A stretch of DNA of 64,000 bases from Notamacropus eugenii. Its lineage: Eukaryota > Chordata > Mammalia > Diprotodontia > Macropodidae. The stretch lies in contig NC_092876.1 in the NCBI RefSeq assembly GCF_028372415.1, positions 60,536,385-60,600,384 of the forward strand, read 5' to 3'. Position 1 is the stretch's first letter. Every line of letters starts with the position of its first letter. The notes below the pieces were generated by a model. It saw nothing but the letters and a program-made list of their open reading frames with translations, did not search any database and had not been told where the DNA came from. A program made the position numbers and the translations under genes. Shown one piece after another: positions 1 through 11,260 of the stretch.

Positions 1-1023
1 AATGTAAGAAGCATACGGCCCATAATACAACTGAACAAGTTCTATTTAAAGGAGGGAAATTTTTTAAAAAGCCTTGAGTGAGCAACCATTAATTTACTCG
101 TTTTTCCATCCTTAGTTTCTGAATTGGACCTTTGCGTCAGGGCCAGACTCTACAATTTCTAGAAGGAATTCTGAAACATTATTTGGCCCTGATCCATATT
201 ATCCGGGGTTTTGCCACTGCCTCCTTTGGGTACTGAGTGCTATATTTCTCAAGGACCTCAGAGGTGGTTTAGATCAATGAGCTGTAAACTTTGCACACAC
301 TAAGAGGTCTGATCTGGTATCAGGATAAATAGTGCCATCCTCAACCAAGCTCTACAGGTTCCCAACCCTGCTCTGGAGGTGAAAGGGATGAGTGGCTGCA
401 GGCTGTAGGTGTCTTTGTTTCACCTTTGGTCCATACTCTCATCTTGCTGGCTTTGCTCAAGTTTTTGGATTTCTTGGCTCTGCCCTGGTCTGTGATATGG
501 AAAGCTTCTATGTGCTGATCGGGACAGCCCAGGCAGGGCTTTTCTGGCAGAACCCTTTACCTAGCAAGCTTTTCCTTTCCTTTCCCTCTTTCCCTTCCCC
601 CCTCCTCACTAAGAAAGAGACTCCTCAGGCAGTTTAGCTAGAATGCTTGCTCTGTCTTCCTTTGCTGTTCACTTTTCTCATCTCTATCAGTTCTGCACTG
701 GTCTTCCATTTATAGAAGACCCATGAGGTATGACCAAGTTTCTTCAGCCAATCCTAACACTTTTCCCATGCACTTCAAGCCTCCTAATGCTCATCAGAGA
801 CATCTAAATTGATTGAACCTTTTCCCACTTAGTTGAAATGCCTTAGGTTGATTTGATTCCATTGAGATGCCTTCTAATGGAGTAGTTGTGACAGAAGAGC
901 TGAGTTGTTCATCTTCTAATCACACCACCATCTTGGGCAGTACATGAGCATCCATTTGTTCAACAAATACAAATAAATCTCCAGAATCACAAGGTAAGCC
1001 CTAAAGAGCTTTGGAAATCTGAG
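1..1023. other. Intergenic, no gene recognised
   Basis: No exon-like open frame, RNA gene or recognisable repeat stands out. The stretch is moderately AT-rich with pyrimidine-rich patches near 560-610. It may hide an old repeat that I cannot name. Confidence 0.5.
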
Positions 1024-1605
1024 TTACTGTTCTTCACAAATGAAAATTCTGTTGGAAATTGAAGGAATGCCCATAAATTGGGGAATAGCTAAACAAGCTG
1101 TAGTATATGATTGTAATGTAATATTTTTGTGCTATAAGAAATGACAAGCAGGGTGATTTGAGAAAAACATGGAAAGACATGAACAGATGCATAAGGAATC
1201 GAACACAACCAGGAGAATGTTGTACACAGTAACAGTAATATTGTTTGATGAAGAACTGTGAGTGACTTAGCTGTTCTCCGTAATACAATGATCCAAAACA
1301 ATCCCAAAAGACTAAAGATGAAGCATATCTGGATGCCGGAAAAGAACTGATAGTTTGAATACAGACGAAAGCATGCTATTTTTTCATTTTTTATTTCATT
1401 CTTTTTCTTTTTTTCTAATCTTCTTATACAAAATGACTAATATAGAAATATTTTGTATGATTGCACATGTATGACCTGTATCTAATTGCTTACCATCTCA
1501 GGAAGGGGGAAAAGAATGAAGGGATAAAATTCAAAACTTAAAAAAATGTTTAAAAATTCTTTAAACGTAATGCAGGGAATGAAATATTAAAAAATGCAGA
1601 TTTTA
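1024..1605 (+). mobile_element. L1 3' end (ORF2 C-terminus plus 3' UTR)
   Basis: The + strand carries the degraded C-terminal part of marsupial L1 ORF2, including the part equivalent to 'CP-x-I-x-W', the tract before the stop and the 'LYTVT' segment. The marsupial L1 3' UTR follows (T-rich block, 'ATTGCACATGTATGACC', G-rich patch, A-rich end). It is 5' truncated and carries stops and indels, so it is not coding. Confidence 0.85.
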
Positions 1606-1744
1606 AGGATTTTCCCTAGTTTTATGAAGCCAAGAGACCAGGACATCTTATGCTTCCGGGCTTGATGATCCTAATGGTCTCAATGTTTAGGAGGGTAGGT
1701 GACAAAGGAAGTAGGAAGTTCCTGTGGGATTTGTCAGAGAAGCA

Positions 1745-1950
1745 GTTTCATGTAGTAGAAAAGTTCTGGATTTGGAATCCAAGGATCTTGGTTGAAACCC
1801 AGGCTCTGTGACTCACAACCTAGACTAAGTTCATCAAGAACATGGCCTGTCATTTGCCTTTCTTAGCACAGTGCAATGGTACATACATAGGCACTTAATA
1901 AATGTTTGTTGACTGGTCCAACTGAGCCTGAGCAAGTTATTTGGCCTCCC
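1745..1950 (+). mobile_element. MIR/CORE-SINE fragments
   Basis: A MIR-like head (variable 'GATTTGGAATCC' region, then 'GTTGAAACCCAGGCTCTG') is followed at about 1870-1912 by a SINE/L2-type tail ending 'CTTAATAAATGTTTGTTGAC'. MIR core sequence resumes at about 1920. It looks like two joined or nested old SINE copies. Confidence 0.65.
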
Positions 1951-2290
1951 TGGGCCTCAGTTTCCTCATCTGTAAAATGAAGGGGTTTGGATTTGACAGA
2001 TTTAAATTCTAAAATGTCATCTACCATGATGCTTTAACATCATTTTTTCTCAGTTTTCTCATCTAGAAAGTGAAGGTTTGATGATCTATAAGCCTATAAA
2101 GCTACCTCCTGTGCTCCAAGTCTCAGTTTCTCTATATGTAAAATAAAGCAATAGACTAGATTGCCTCTGAGGTCTCTTCCAGCTTTAGCTCTATAACCCT
2201 GGAAATCACCTTCCCTGTCTGGATCTCAGTTTCCTCATTTGTAAAATGAGAGGATGGACTAGATGACCTCAAATCTGTGATCTGGGAAAT
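1950..2290 (+). repeat. Four successive MIR core/3' segments
   Basis: The MIR core signature (CTCAGTTTCCTC-N-TGTAAAATG and variants) occurs near 1958, 2050, 2124 and 2226, always on the + strand and roughly 75-105 bp apart. Two copies are followed by the same 'GACTAGAT-GACCTC' type extension. This resembles a degenerate tandem array of the SINE 3' half more than independent insertions. Confidence 0.55.
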
Positions 2291-3369
2291 GCTTTGCAGA
2301 CTGTAAAGCCACAAAGATATGCCAGTCATTACTGTTTCCTCTGTATCAAACTGCCTTAAGCTCCTCTCATTTTCTGAAAAACCATTCCTATTGCCAAAAC
2401 ACAGCGGCACCCCCTGCCACTTCCGGCCCTTCCTCAGCTCAAAGGCAGGAGGAAAACAGAACATTCTCACCGCCCCAAATGTGCCAAGTGGTGGTTGCCA
2501 TGAGCACAGAATGGCACTTTATTTGATATCATTTCCCAAAGTGTTCTGTTGCCATAGCAACAGAATGCCGGTTCTTGAGACTCTGAGGATGTGTCTCTAG
2601 GTTCAAGTACAGAAGAAAATGCTCTTTCTTAAGGTCTCCTAGAAGGACAAGCTGGGACAGGGCAAGGTGACACAGGGAAGGAGAAACCCTGGGAAAGGGT
2701 GAAAGAATACAAGTAATCACTGACAAGACTGCCCAGGTCAGTGGAGTCCACCAGGAAGGACCACACTACGGATCATGGCATGTAGGGCAAGGACCACAAC
2801 CATCCCTATCCCTGCCCCCCCTCCCAAAGACCCTAGGAGCAGAGACAACCCCAGACATAGCTACTCAACCTCCATGAACATGGTAGGGAGAGCAGAGTAG
2901 AAAAGGAAGTACTGTTCACCCCAATTTAAACTAGTTATTCTTACTAACTAGGTATTGGGGGGGTTTTTTGATCAGTGAAGGACTGCTCATCTGTTGGTGC
3001 TCTCTAAATCTGGCACCCTGGGTCAAAGCCCCAGATGCCATGACCTAGTTACACTTGGCCACCAAGTTGTCATGGTTACCCAACTTCCTTTTCACATACA
3101 CACCCAGGAAGACACTATGTCTGAAACAGACATCATTGTCAAGTGTTTTCAAACAGCATTAGGTCCAAGGAGGCAGTAATAACACTAGCAGGTTCATCAG
3201 GGGAAAGGAGAAGAGAGGGATGCAAGAGGAATGGTAGGATTGATTATCTTCAACTCTGGGTCTCAGTTTCCTCACAAGCAAAGTGTTCTGACCTCACAGG
3301 GCTGTGAAGTGTCTGTGAAATCATATACTGTCACAGAAATGTGACTTACCATTGTAATTATTATGTTAT
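2291..3369. other. Mostly unique intergenic stretch
   Basis: No gene is recognised. It contains an RFX-type X-box pair (annotated separately), a short MIR core fragment at about 3255-3330, and otherwise non-repetitive sequence of mixed composition. It is a reasonable place to look for a conserved regulatory element. Confidence 0.45.
2494..2561. promoter_or_regulatory. Pair of RFX-like X-box motifs
   Basis: GTTGCCATAGCAAC at 2548-2561 matches the palindromic RFX X-box consensus (GTTGCCATGGCAAC) at 13 of 14 positions. It lies within a longer inverted repeat, CTGTTGC-N4-GCAACAG. A weaker half-preserved copy, GTTGCCATGAGCAC, lies 54 bp upstream at 2494-2507. Motif match only; no promoter or exon is seen nearby. 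Confidence 0.45.
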
Positions 3370-3790
3370 AACATCATAGATTTAGAGGTGGAAGGGGCAT
3401 GGCACAATGAAAAGAGCACTGGATTTGAAGAAAAAAGTAAACAAGCATTTATTAAACACCTACTGTGTGCCAGGCCCTGGGCTAAGCACTTTATAGATAT
3501 GATTTCATTTGATCCTCACAACAGCCCTAGGAGGTAGGTGCTGTCATTATCCCTATTTACAACTGAAGAAACTGAGGTAGACAAAGGTTAAGTGACTTAC
3601 CCAAGGTTACACAGCTAGAAAGTGTCTGAGGCTGGATTTAAACTCAGATCTACCTGATTCTAGATACATAATTCCATCCACTGTACTACCTAGCTGCCCC
3701 AAATACCAGGTATGCCACTTATTTCCCATGTAATCTTAAGCAAGTCCTTCACCTTTATAGATATCAGTTCCCTATTTCTGGCATGAAAAA
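3370..3790 (+). mobile_element. MIR interrupted by a younger SINE
   Basis: A + strand MIR head ('ATGAAAAGAGCACTGGATTT') stops at about 3430. It resumes at 3701 ('AAATACCAGGTATGCCACTT') and runs on through its core, so the SINE at 3431-3700 inserted into it. Confidence 0.7.
3431..3700 (-). mobile_element. Full-length marsupial CORE-SINE (WSINE1-like)
   Basis: Read on the minus strand it starts GGGGCAGCTAGGTAGTACAG, has a tRNA-like head, a MIR core ('GTGTAACCTTGGGTAAGTCA') and an L2-type tail ('AATAAATGCTTGTTT'). This is the standard structure of the common marsupial MIR-like SINE. Both ends are present. Confidence 0.85.
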
Positions 3791-4260
3791 GCTGGATGGA
3801 ATCTCAGAAGCCATCTAATACAACTGTTTCATTTTACAGATGAAGCTGAAGGAGGTGAATTCACACAGAGGTTAAAGCTTGAATCCAGGCCCTCTAATTC
3901 TACAGTCAATTACCCTTTCCATTGTATCATACCACCTCCTTCTTAGAAGACATCCAAGGAGCCCCTGGTTCTAAATCCTATGATTCCCATGACCTTAGAG
4001 GGCACCAAATCCAACCTCATCATTTTATAGGTAAGGAAGCCCACTGGCATTAAATGGTTTACTCAAAGTCACATAATAAGTGGTAAAAAAACTGGATCTA
4101 GAACCTTAGAGCTAGAAAAACTATTAAAATCTACCCCCCTTTCCTAAACTCATACAATCTTAAACACAGAATGTCAGAGCCAGAGGTACCTTAGAAGTCC
4201 ACTAGATCAGACCCCTCACTTTAGAGTTGCAGAAACTGAGGTCCATAAAGGACACAATAT
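3780..4260 (-). mobile_element. Cluster of MIR-like fragments
   Basis: At least three partial minus-strand MIR-type pieces lie here, each recognised by a 'CATTTTACAGATGA' or 'CACTTTAGAGTTGCAG' core start followed by 'AAACTGAGG'-type sequence and 'AGTCACA' motifs. Confidence 0.6.
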
Positions 4261-4534
4261 GAAACCAGGTCTTCCAACTTTTGATCCTCCCCAAAACCTT
4301 CACAGACCCTGCACGAGCCACACGTCAACATATGGAACATACATGGACACACTCCTAGACACAAGCACCACTTTACTGTAGATGTGGAGGCACATTCAAA
4401 TATCCCCAGGCAGAAGCACATGTGTACACACCTTGTCTCTTCTACAAACCTCTCTTCAAGATATCAGCAAGGCATAGTGGAGGGGGACCATGGAAAAAGA
4501 GTCAACAAAGTTGGGTCTAAGGCCAACTTCACCA

Positions 4535-4640
4535 CTTTCAATTCAATTCAGTAAATCTGTCCTGTGCCAAGTGCCAGGAATACAAAGTTGAAAAACAAAT
4601 CCTCCCCTACAGAGCTTAGATTCTACTGAGAAGGATATAA
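4535..4640 (+). mobile_element. L2/MIR3-type SINE fragment
   Basis: The order 'ATTCAATTCA', 'GTGCCAAGTGCCAGGAATAC', then 'AGAGCTTAGATTCTACTG' matches the common marsupial 'caatcaata...gtgccaggcactg...aggagcttacattct' repeat. Confidence 0.6.
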
Positions 4641-5115
4641 TAGGTAGGCAGATAGGTAGATACATACATATATATACACATATATATGTATGTATATATA
4701 CCATATATACATACAGAGATACAGAGATAGATGAGATACATAGATATGTAAATAGATTATACATATGATACATATATACACACACATAGATGATGGATAC
4801 ATAGATGGTAGACAGATATATAGGTTAAATAGATACATTGATCACACGATGAATGATAGATACATAGATACATACATATAGATACACATAAATATGAATA
4901 GATACATATATACACAGAGATTATAGATAGATATATACATACAGATAGATACATGCACAAATAGATACACATACATGCATAGATGTTAGATACATAGATA
5001 TGTACATAGAATACATGCATACATAGATATATACACATAGATGATAAACAGATACATAGATGATAGATATGTCTACAGACAAGACAGACACGTACATGTA
5101 TGTATTGTGCATGTA
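4641..5115. repeat. Complex TATA/GATA/CATA microsatellite
   Basis: About 475 bp of interleaved ATAC, ATAG and TATG units, imperfect and compound. The long minus-strand open frames here (rich in Y, I, C and M) are by-products of the repeat. Confidence 0.9.
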
Positions 5116-5130
5116 TGCATGTACAAGATC

Positions 5131-5400
5131 ATTTGTAAAGAGAGTCAGGAAATGCTTCCCATACAGGGGTAGCTGAGCCTTGAAGGAGAATTCCAAGCAA
5201 TAGGATGCATTCTGGGAAAGGGGAAAAACCTGTTCCAAGGTATGCAGAAGGGAGATGTTTATACACTTCAATTAAACAATTCAAAAAGCACTGAGTAAGC
5301 ACCTTCTGTTGCCAGAAACTAGGGATACAAGACAAAAAAATATCCAAGTCCTGCCCCTCAAGGGGCACCAGCAAATAGGACAGTCTGGATGGGACACAGA
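5131..5400 (+). mobile_element. Old L2/MIR3-type fragments
   Basis: A 'GAAATGCTTCC...GAGCCTTGAAGGA' segment resembles the downstream part of the common marsupial 'ggaaggcttcctg...gagccttgaaggaa' repeat. At 5265-5370 follows the start of another copy ('ATTCAAAAAGCACTGAGTAA...ACTAGGGATACAAGAC'). Confidence 0.5.
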
Positions 5401-6029
5401 GATATGAAAGGGTTCAGTGAGAAGTTCCCAGAAAAGCATGTAGAGGCAGAGTGTAAAGGGCTAAATCCCAGACTGAGGAGTTTTTCCCTCTTTCAGAGAG
5501 ACACTAGGGACCCAGTGGTGTGATTAAAGGCTGTCATCGAATGGTGGCTATGTGAGCAGAACCAGAGAGGTGGAAGAACAAGATGTGTGGAGGTAGGTTG
5601 AACTGATAAGCCTTGGCAGCTTCCCTTCTCTTTGCCTTAGTTTTCCCATTTACAAATTGGAGAGATTGATCCGATGATTTCTGAAGTTCCCCTCCCATTC
5701 TAAAGGTTTTGAGTCTGTGAACAAATAGTCCCTGTCCTACAATTTACCCACAGGAGATATCCATAAACATAGTGAATCACTTCTTTACCCCTTCATTTAT
5801 ATTATCACTCCCAGCTACCTGGATTCAGAGAAAATTGTATTTCAAAACACTGAAAGCTCTGGCAAGATCTTTTTGAAAAGATCAGCCTACACTGAGGTAG
5901 TTTAGCCAAGAGTAACTGTTCAAGGTCACCAAATAAGACGCAGAACTGACTCTGTTTTTACAATATAAAAATTTAAAAGTGTTTTATGTCCTTTTAAAAG
6001 AATGATACTGGCGTAGCTAAGGGTGATGC
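5401..6029. other. Intergenic; one MIR core
   Basis: No gene is seen. A + strand MIR core/3' fragment lies at about 5630-5725 ('TTAGTTTTCCCATTTACAAA'). The rest looks unique or too old to name. Confidence 0.45.
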
Positions 6030-6540
6030 AGGGGAATAAAACACCCAGCCCTGGAGTTAGGAGGGACCTGAGTTCATATCTGGCTACTTAATAGCTGTGT
6101 GATCCTGGGCAAGTCACTTAACCCTGATTGCCTTAGGAAAAACATAAAAATAATGCTACTCCTAGGTTCCTTACCAAGGAGACAGTTGGTACAATGGAAA
6201 GAGCAACAGGGAAACCAGACCAATCCTGGCTCCATCACTTACTAGCTAGGTAACCTTAGAAGCACAAATTTGGAGCCTAGAGGAAGTTTAGAAATTTACC
6301 TAATCCAACCCTATTCATTTAACAAAATGGAGCCCCAAAGAGAAGTGAATTATTCAAGGTCACACAGACAGGAAGCGGAAGAGCCCAAAGTCTTCCTGAC
6401 TACAGATTAAGCACCCTGCCCATGGACCACCCCAGTCATTTCACACCCTAGACAGTCTCCTTATCTGTAAAATAAGGGTAATATTTGTACTGCCTACCTT
6501 ACAGGATTTCAGAAAGGTATATGAGAAAGTCTGTCATGTC
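6030..6540 (+). mobile_element. CORE-SINE followed by MIR pieces
   Basis: 6038-6145 is a + strand marsupial SINE ('CCTGAGTTCATATCTGGC', 'CTGGGCAAGTCACTTAACCC'). At 6190-6260 a MIR head follows, at 6280-6420 a minus-strand MIR piece, and at 6440-6535 a + strand MIR core/3' part. Confidence 0.7.
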
Positions 6541-7160
6541 ATCCTCATGGAAAAGATAGAGAAATGTGGCTATGTACTAATGGAAGGAAGGAAGGTGAGG
6601 GAGGGAGGGACAGAGGGAGGGAAGGAGAGGGGACAATAAAAGGAGACAAAAAGGTGGGGTTGGCGATTGGGAAAAGAAAGAATTAATTAATACAGTTAGA
6701 TGAATTTGAAACTTGTTGAATAAGTAGACCCAAAGAACAGTGATTAATGGACATGGAGGAAATTCTCTAGTTTTTAATCAGTAGTTCAGATGAAGCTATG
6801 CTTGTCACATTGGAGGATAACATAAAGCTGGGTAGATAACCAACATTTTGGTTGACAGCCACAAATAAAGACATTAAATAATGATCTCACTAAGCTGTAA
6901 GGAGGAGCCTAAAACAAAGAAATGAGATTTGAGACAGTTACATATGAAGTCCCTAAATTTGAATTTTAAAAAACCAACCATTCAAGCACAGGATAGGGAA
7001 GAGGTGAATCTGTAAGACAGTTCCTGTGAAAAAAATTAAAGGGTCTCAGTGGACTTCAAGCTTCACATGAGTAAATAGTATAACAAGGCATTTTCTGACA
7101 AAACCTAACACTGCAATAATAAAAAGAAAACACAGTATTCAGAATGAAGGCTGGGGGAGG
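6541..7160. other. Intergenic; purine-rich patch
   Basis: Contains a GGAA/GAGG-rich purine tract at about 6580-6640 and otherwise AT-rich non-coding sequence. No gene is recognised. Confidence 0.5.
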
Positions 7161-7164
7161 GGGA

Positions 7165-7425
7165 GAAGGGGAAGGGAATAAGTATTTATTAAGCACCTAT
7201 TATGTGCCAGGCAATTTTGCAAATATAATTTCATTTTAAACCTCTCAACAGCCCTAGAAGGGGAACTGCTATTACGATCCTCACTTGACTTTTACTTATT
7301 ACAGCCTCTACTGGAGGTCAGTAAAGTTAAGTAACTTGCCCAGGGTCGCATAACAATTAAAAGTATCTGAGGCAGAGCTTGAACTCAGGTCTACCTAACT
7401 ATGGGCCCAGCACTCTATCCACTGT
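7165..7425 (-). mobile_element. CORE-SINE, minus strand
   Basis: Begins with the L2-type tail in reverse ('AAGTATTTATTAAGCACCTA'), then a degraded reversed core and head ending 'GCACTCTATCCACTGTGG'. The middle (about 7285-7315) is altered. Confidence 0.75.
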
Positions 7426-7689
7426 GGTGACAACAGCAGCCTCTACCTTGATCAGACTGTCACATCTGCAGTATTTTATTCATTGCTGGTGTCACATTTT
7501 AGGAAAGTCATTGACAACCCTAGATAGAGCTTGTCCAAAGCAAAGTCCAAAGGATAGGCTTAGGATAGCAAGGAGAATGGAGACCGTGGTATCCAAATAC
7601 TGACTAAAGGAACTGAGAATGTTTAGCCTAGAGTAGAGAAGGCCTAGGAGGAAAATAATAGATGAAAAGCTGCCATGTGGAAAAAGCAC

Positions 7690-7935
7690 GGGCAGTTGGC
7701 AAAATGGATGAGTGCTGGGTCTAGAGTTTGGAATATCTGCGTTCAAATCAGACCTCAGATGCTTACTAGCTTTGTGACTCTGGGCAAGTCACGTAATCCT
7801 GTTTGCCTCAGTTTACTCACCTGTAAAATGAGCTAGAGAACTAAATGGGAAACACTCCAGTATCTCTGCCAAGAAAACCCCAAATATGGTCATGAAGAGT
7901 CAGGCATGACCAAAACATTAACTGAACAACAGTGA
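7690..7935 (+). mobile_element. SINE with RTE-type tail
   Basis: The head resembles the marsupial SINE ('GTGACTCTGGGCAAGTCACG'). The 3' half ('AACACTCCAGTATCTCTGCC', 'AAGAAAACCCCAAATATGGT', 'CAACAGTG') matches the end of marsupial RTE/BovB elements, so it is a composite SINE mobilised by RTE. Confidence 0.8.
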
Positions 7936-8559
7936 GGGAAGGATCAGACTGGTTCTGCTTGGCCACAGAGAGCAGAGCTGGGAGCTAAGAGGGAAGATTC
8001 AGGAGAGGCAGAGGTTAAGCTCAATTTCAGGAAGGAGCTCACAGTCCTCAAGTGGAAGAGGCTTCCTTGGAAGGTAGGTGAGTTCCTCATCATTGGAGGT
8101 CTTCAAGAAATGGCAGAATGACAACCTTCAGGGAATGTTGCAGGGGGGATAGATTCCTGTTCAGGCTCAGGTTTGACAAATTGGTCCCTGAGGCTCCTTC
8201 CAGTTCTAAGAAAGCTGTGGTACTTCAAATGAAGAAATAATGTGCCGTTTTATTCCTCTAAAGCATCATATGAAATGAGGGGCCATTTTTTTCCCTTGGC
8301 TAGCCTCTCATCTAACCACACAGCTGGTTTCTTCAAGGTTCAGAACAAGATGCTTGTCTCTAGAGGATTCAATTCCAGACAATTCTCATCATGGTGAATT
8401 CAAAGAAGTCTGCAGATGTGACCAATCAGTCACCCTAGACAGAAATGGATCTCAGATCTCTTCTGACTCCCCATCTACACCTCCCCCAAAAGCACTTAGC
8501 TAGCACTAACTTGTGAAAACTTGGGGAGCTGGTTTGCTCCCCATCTGCCAGCTCCATAA
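7936..8559. other. Intergenic, nothing recognised
   Basis: Mixed-composition sequence with one old 'GGTCTTCAAG...GGTTTGAC...CCTTCCAGTTCTAAG' segment near 8095-8215 that resembles the end of an ancient repeat. No gene. Confidence 0.45.
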
Positions 8560-8812
8560 GGCACCATGGTGGATCAAAAGCATGCTGATCTCATGAGTCA
8601 AGAGGACTTGGGTTAGAACCCCTCTTCCGACACTTACTAGCTGTGCAGTTTCTTCATCTATAAAATGAGAATAATAGTAGCACCTACTTCACAGAGTTGT
8701 GCTGAGGACCAAATCATATTTTACATGCATGCACACACATATGCATATACATAGTTCAGATGGTTATACATATATATGATTACATAGATAGGTATATCAA
8801 TATAGTTATATA
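8560..8812 (+). mobile_element. MIR copy followed by AT microsatellite
   Basis: A near-complete + strand MIR ('GACTTGGGTTAGAACCCCTC', 'ATCTATAAAATGAGAATAAT', 'GTGCTGAGGA') occupies about 8565-8715. TATA/CATA repeats follow to 8812. Confidence 0.7.
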
Positions 8813-8814
8813 AA

Positions 8815-9215
8815 ACCTTAGATCAAAGAATATCAGAGCTACAAGGGGCCTTTAGAACTCAAATATGCAAACTAGAAGGAGCCTTAGAACACTGGAGCTG
8901 GGAGAGGTCTTAGAATTGGAGGGAACCCTTAGAACACAGAATGTCAGAGCTGGAAGGGGTCTTAGAATGGAAAACAAAAGAGATGAAAGATATTAAGACA
9001 GAATGTTAGAGATGGACAACTTAGAAAACAATATTAGAGCAAGACGAGATCTTAGAACACAGAATGCCAAACACCATAGATTTTCAGAAGTGGGAGCCAG
9101 AACTTGAAGAGGCCACAGAAGGTAGGACATTAGAACTAGAAGGGAGCTTAGAACACAGACTATCAGAATGAGAAATAACTTTATGACATAAAATATTAGA
9201 ACACAGACTATTAGT
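8815..9215 (+). repeat. Degenerate ~36-bp minisatellite
   Basis: About ten diverged units of the form 'TTAGAACACAGAATGTCAGA' + 'GCTGGAAGGGGTC' follow one another. Unit lengths vary from about 30 to 40 bp and the copies are strongly diverged. The same unit occurs near 15600-15720 and 45420-45520, so it is likely an expansion of part of a dispersed repeat. Confidence 0.75.
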
Positions 9216-10374
9216 GCTACAAGGGACCTTTGAGACAATATATTCCAACCCTTTCTTTCTTTTACCCTTTCTTTCTTTTCTTTTTTAACAGATGAAGAAA
9301 TTGAGACTAAGAAAGGGAAAGTTATTTTTCTAAGATGGAAGAAAACATGCAGGCACGAAGATGGATGTGAGTCTCTTGTCTCTGTAGAATTATGAGAAAA
9401 CTGGATGAAGCAGCAGGTGCATGTTAGGGAGCAGTAGATGAAGTTGTTAAGGCCATCTGATAAAGAACCTTAGAAGCCAGACAGGGGAGCTTGGATACAA
9501 AGTGGTTGGCAAAAGTGAGCCATTGTAGTTTCTTGAGCAGGGAAGGGAGATTGAGGAAAGAATCTAGAGGAACCCAAGTAGAGTTAAGGGTGATGAGGAG
9601 ATATCCAAAAGGAGCTGTCCAGCAGGCAGTAAAGGAAGAAGGACTGGAGCAGGTCAGTATCTAGAATCACTATATAGTTACTCAAATTTTTCATTTTCCA
9701 GAAGGTACCATCAACAGTCATTCACATCTCTCCTGCCAGTAGGGTCCAACTGTCCACAGGATCACAGGACCTGGACTAGCAGAGTCAGTAAAAATCATCT
9801 AGCTCAGCCCCTTCATCCTACAGGTAAGGAAACAGATGCAAAGAGGGGAAGTGACTAGCCACTAGCCCAATATTACCCAGATAATAAGCACAGCTGGAAT
9901 CTTGGTCCTCTGCCTCCTTGAATTGTCTATACTGTTGTTTGGGACCATCAATCATTTCAACTGTTATTTATCAGCTGTTCCAACTTGGGCTGGACAGTTT
10001 TCCTGGGTCTTTTTCCTCACTTATAAAATGAGGAGACTAGAAGATCATCTAAGAACTTTTCCAGCTGGATTCTGTGATCTTTCTCCCCCCCCCCCCCCCT
10101 TCCAGAGGTAAGTCTGCTTTTGGCTCATCTCCAGGACCTGAATCCATCCCAGACCTAATATGAAGACCCATGTCTGTTAAGAGGGCTCATCAACTAGCTC
10201 TGGGAGAATCTTGGAATCCCAGAACTAAGCTATACCCTGACTCCCCAGCAGTCCTGAAATTCTAGCTTCATTGTAGATGCCAATCTTGTAAGTATTTTTA
10301 TGGGTGCTAGGACTATACCTCTCCACACCACCCCCAAATTAGCTTGGAACTCTGACTTTAGAATCCAAGTGGTC
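9216..10374. other. Intergenic with MIR pieces and a C run
   Basis: Contains a CTTT-rich patch (9255-9285), a minus-strand MIR at about 9755-9900, a + strand MIR 3' part at about 9990-10080 and a 15-base C run at 10085-10099. No gene. Confidence 0.5.
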
Positions 10375-10560
10375 ATTGTGATGTAGTGGAAGACTGGATG
10401 GATATGGAATCAGAGGACCTCAGTTCCAGTCCTGACTCTTACTACCTGACCTTAGGCAAATCACTTAACCTCCATGGGCCCCAATTTCTTCTTCATAAAA
10501 AAATGGAATCTGTCTAGCAGACCTGAAAGGTCCCTTCTAGCACTAAAAAGTTTAATACTA
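10375..10560 (+). mobile_element. MIR copy
   Basis: Ordered MIR landmarks: 'GTGATGTAGTGGAAGACTGG', 'CAGTTCCAGTCCTGACTCTT', 'GGCAAATCACTTAACCTCC', then a 'GGTCCCTTCTAGCACTAAAA' 3' extension. Confidence 0.75.
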
Positions 10561-11235
10561 AAGCCCTTCCTGAAAGCACAGTCCTCCATTAGATTAGAAG
10601 TTCTCCAAAATCTGGAACCAAAATCTTTTTCTTCTGCACAAACTCTCCCCATAGCCATCACACAGATCCAACGCAGAGCTTTGCAGACAACTAAGGGTAG
10701 AATTAAGACACCGACAGCTAGACTACTCACCCCACCCAACCCCCATCCCTATTCTACCTGATTCTGGGTTGATGGGCCCAAGGGAGTGGAGTGACAGGTC
10801 CTGGTGTCATGTCAGTTCTCCTGCCTGCCCCACCACCTTGTCCTGAACCTAAGAGATGATAGTTTCCCACTGTGCACCCCTCCCTGCCCTGCCCTCCCCG
10901 CCCCCCCCCCCCCCCCCCCCCGCCTTGCTCTCTACTGTGCTGACACAAAACAAAGTGAGGCCGCGTATTCACTCCCACCCTACACTACTACCCGGGAAAT
11001 CACTCCCACAAAGATGCTCAGCGATCATGAGTAGGGGGAGGGGAGGCTCTGCGGGAGGAAGGGGGAATCCCCCTGCGAGTGAGGGCAAGGATGCTGCAGG
11101 AGAGAAGGTCCAGATCAAAAAAGGGAGACCCCCTCGAGAGGTCAAAAGGAGATCACAAAAAGGGCCGGGAAGGTACCCCGAGGTTTTCAAATTAAATCTA
11201 ACCTTCCCCTTGCGGGGTTTCGGGGGAAGTAGTGC

Positions 11236-11260
11236 GGGGGGGGGGGGGGGGGGGGGGGGG
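11236..11260. repeat. 25-base G homopolymer in the promoter
   Basis: An uninterrupted G run about 610 bp upstream of the FAM43B ATG; a 21-base C run lies at 10901-10921. True length is uncertain because such runs are error-prone. Confidence 0.7.

Noticed and set aside
4543-5271. Minus-strand frames rich in Tyr, Ile, Cys and Met
   Set aside because: Translation of ATAC/ATAG microsatellite.
8815-9215. Regular repeats considered as a CRISPR-like array
   Set aside because: Units are directly adjacent and diverged, without unique spacers, and the genome is mammalian; a minisatellite.
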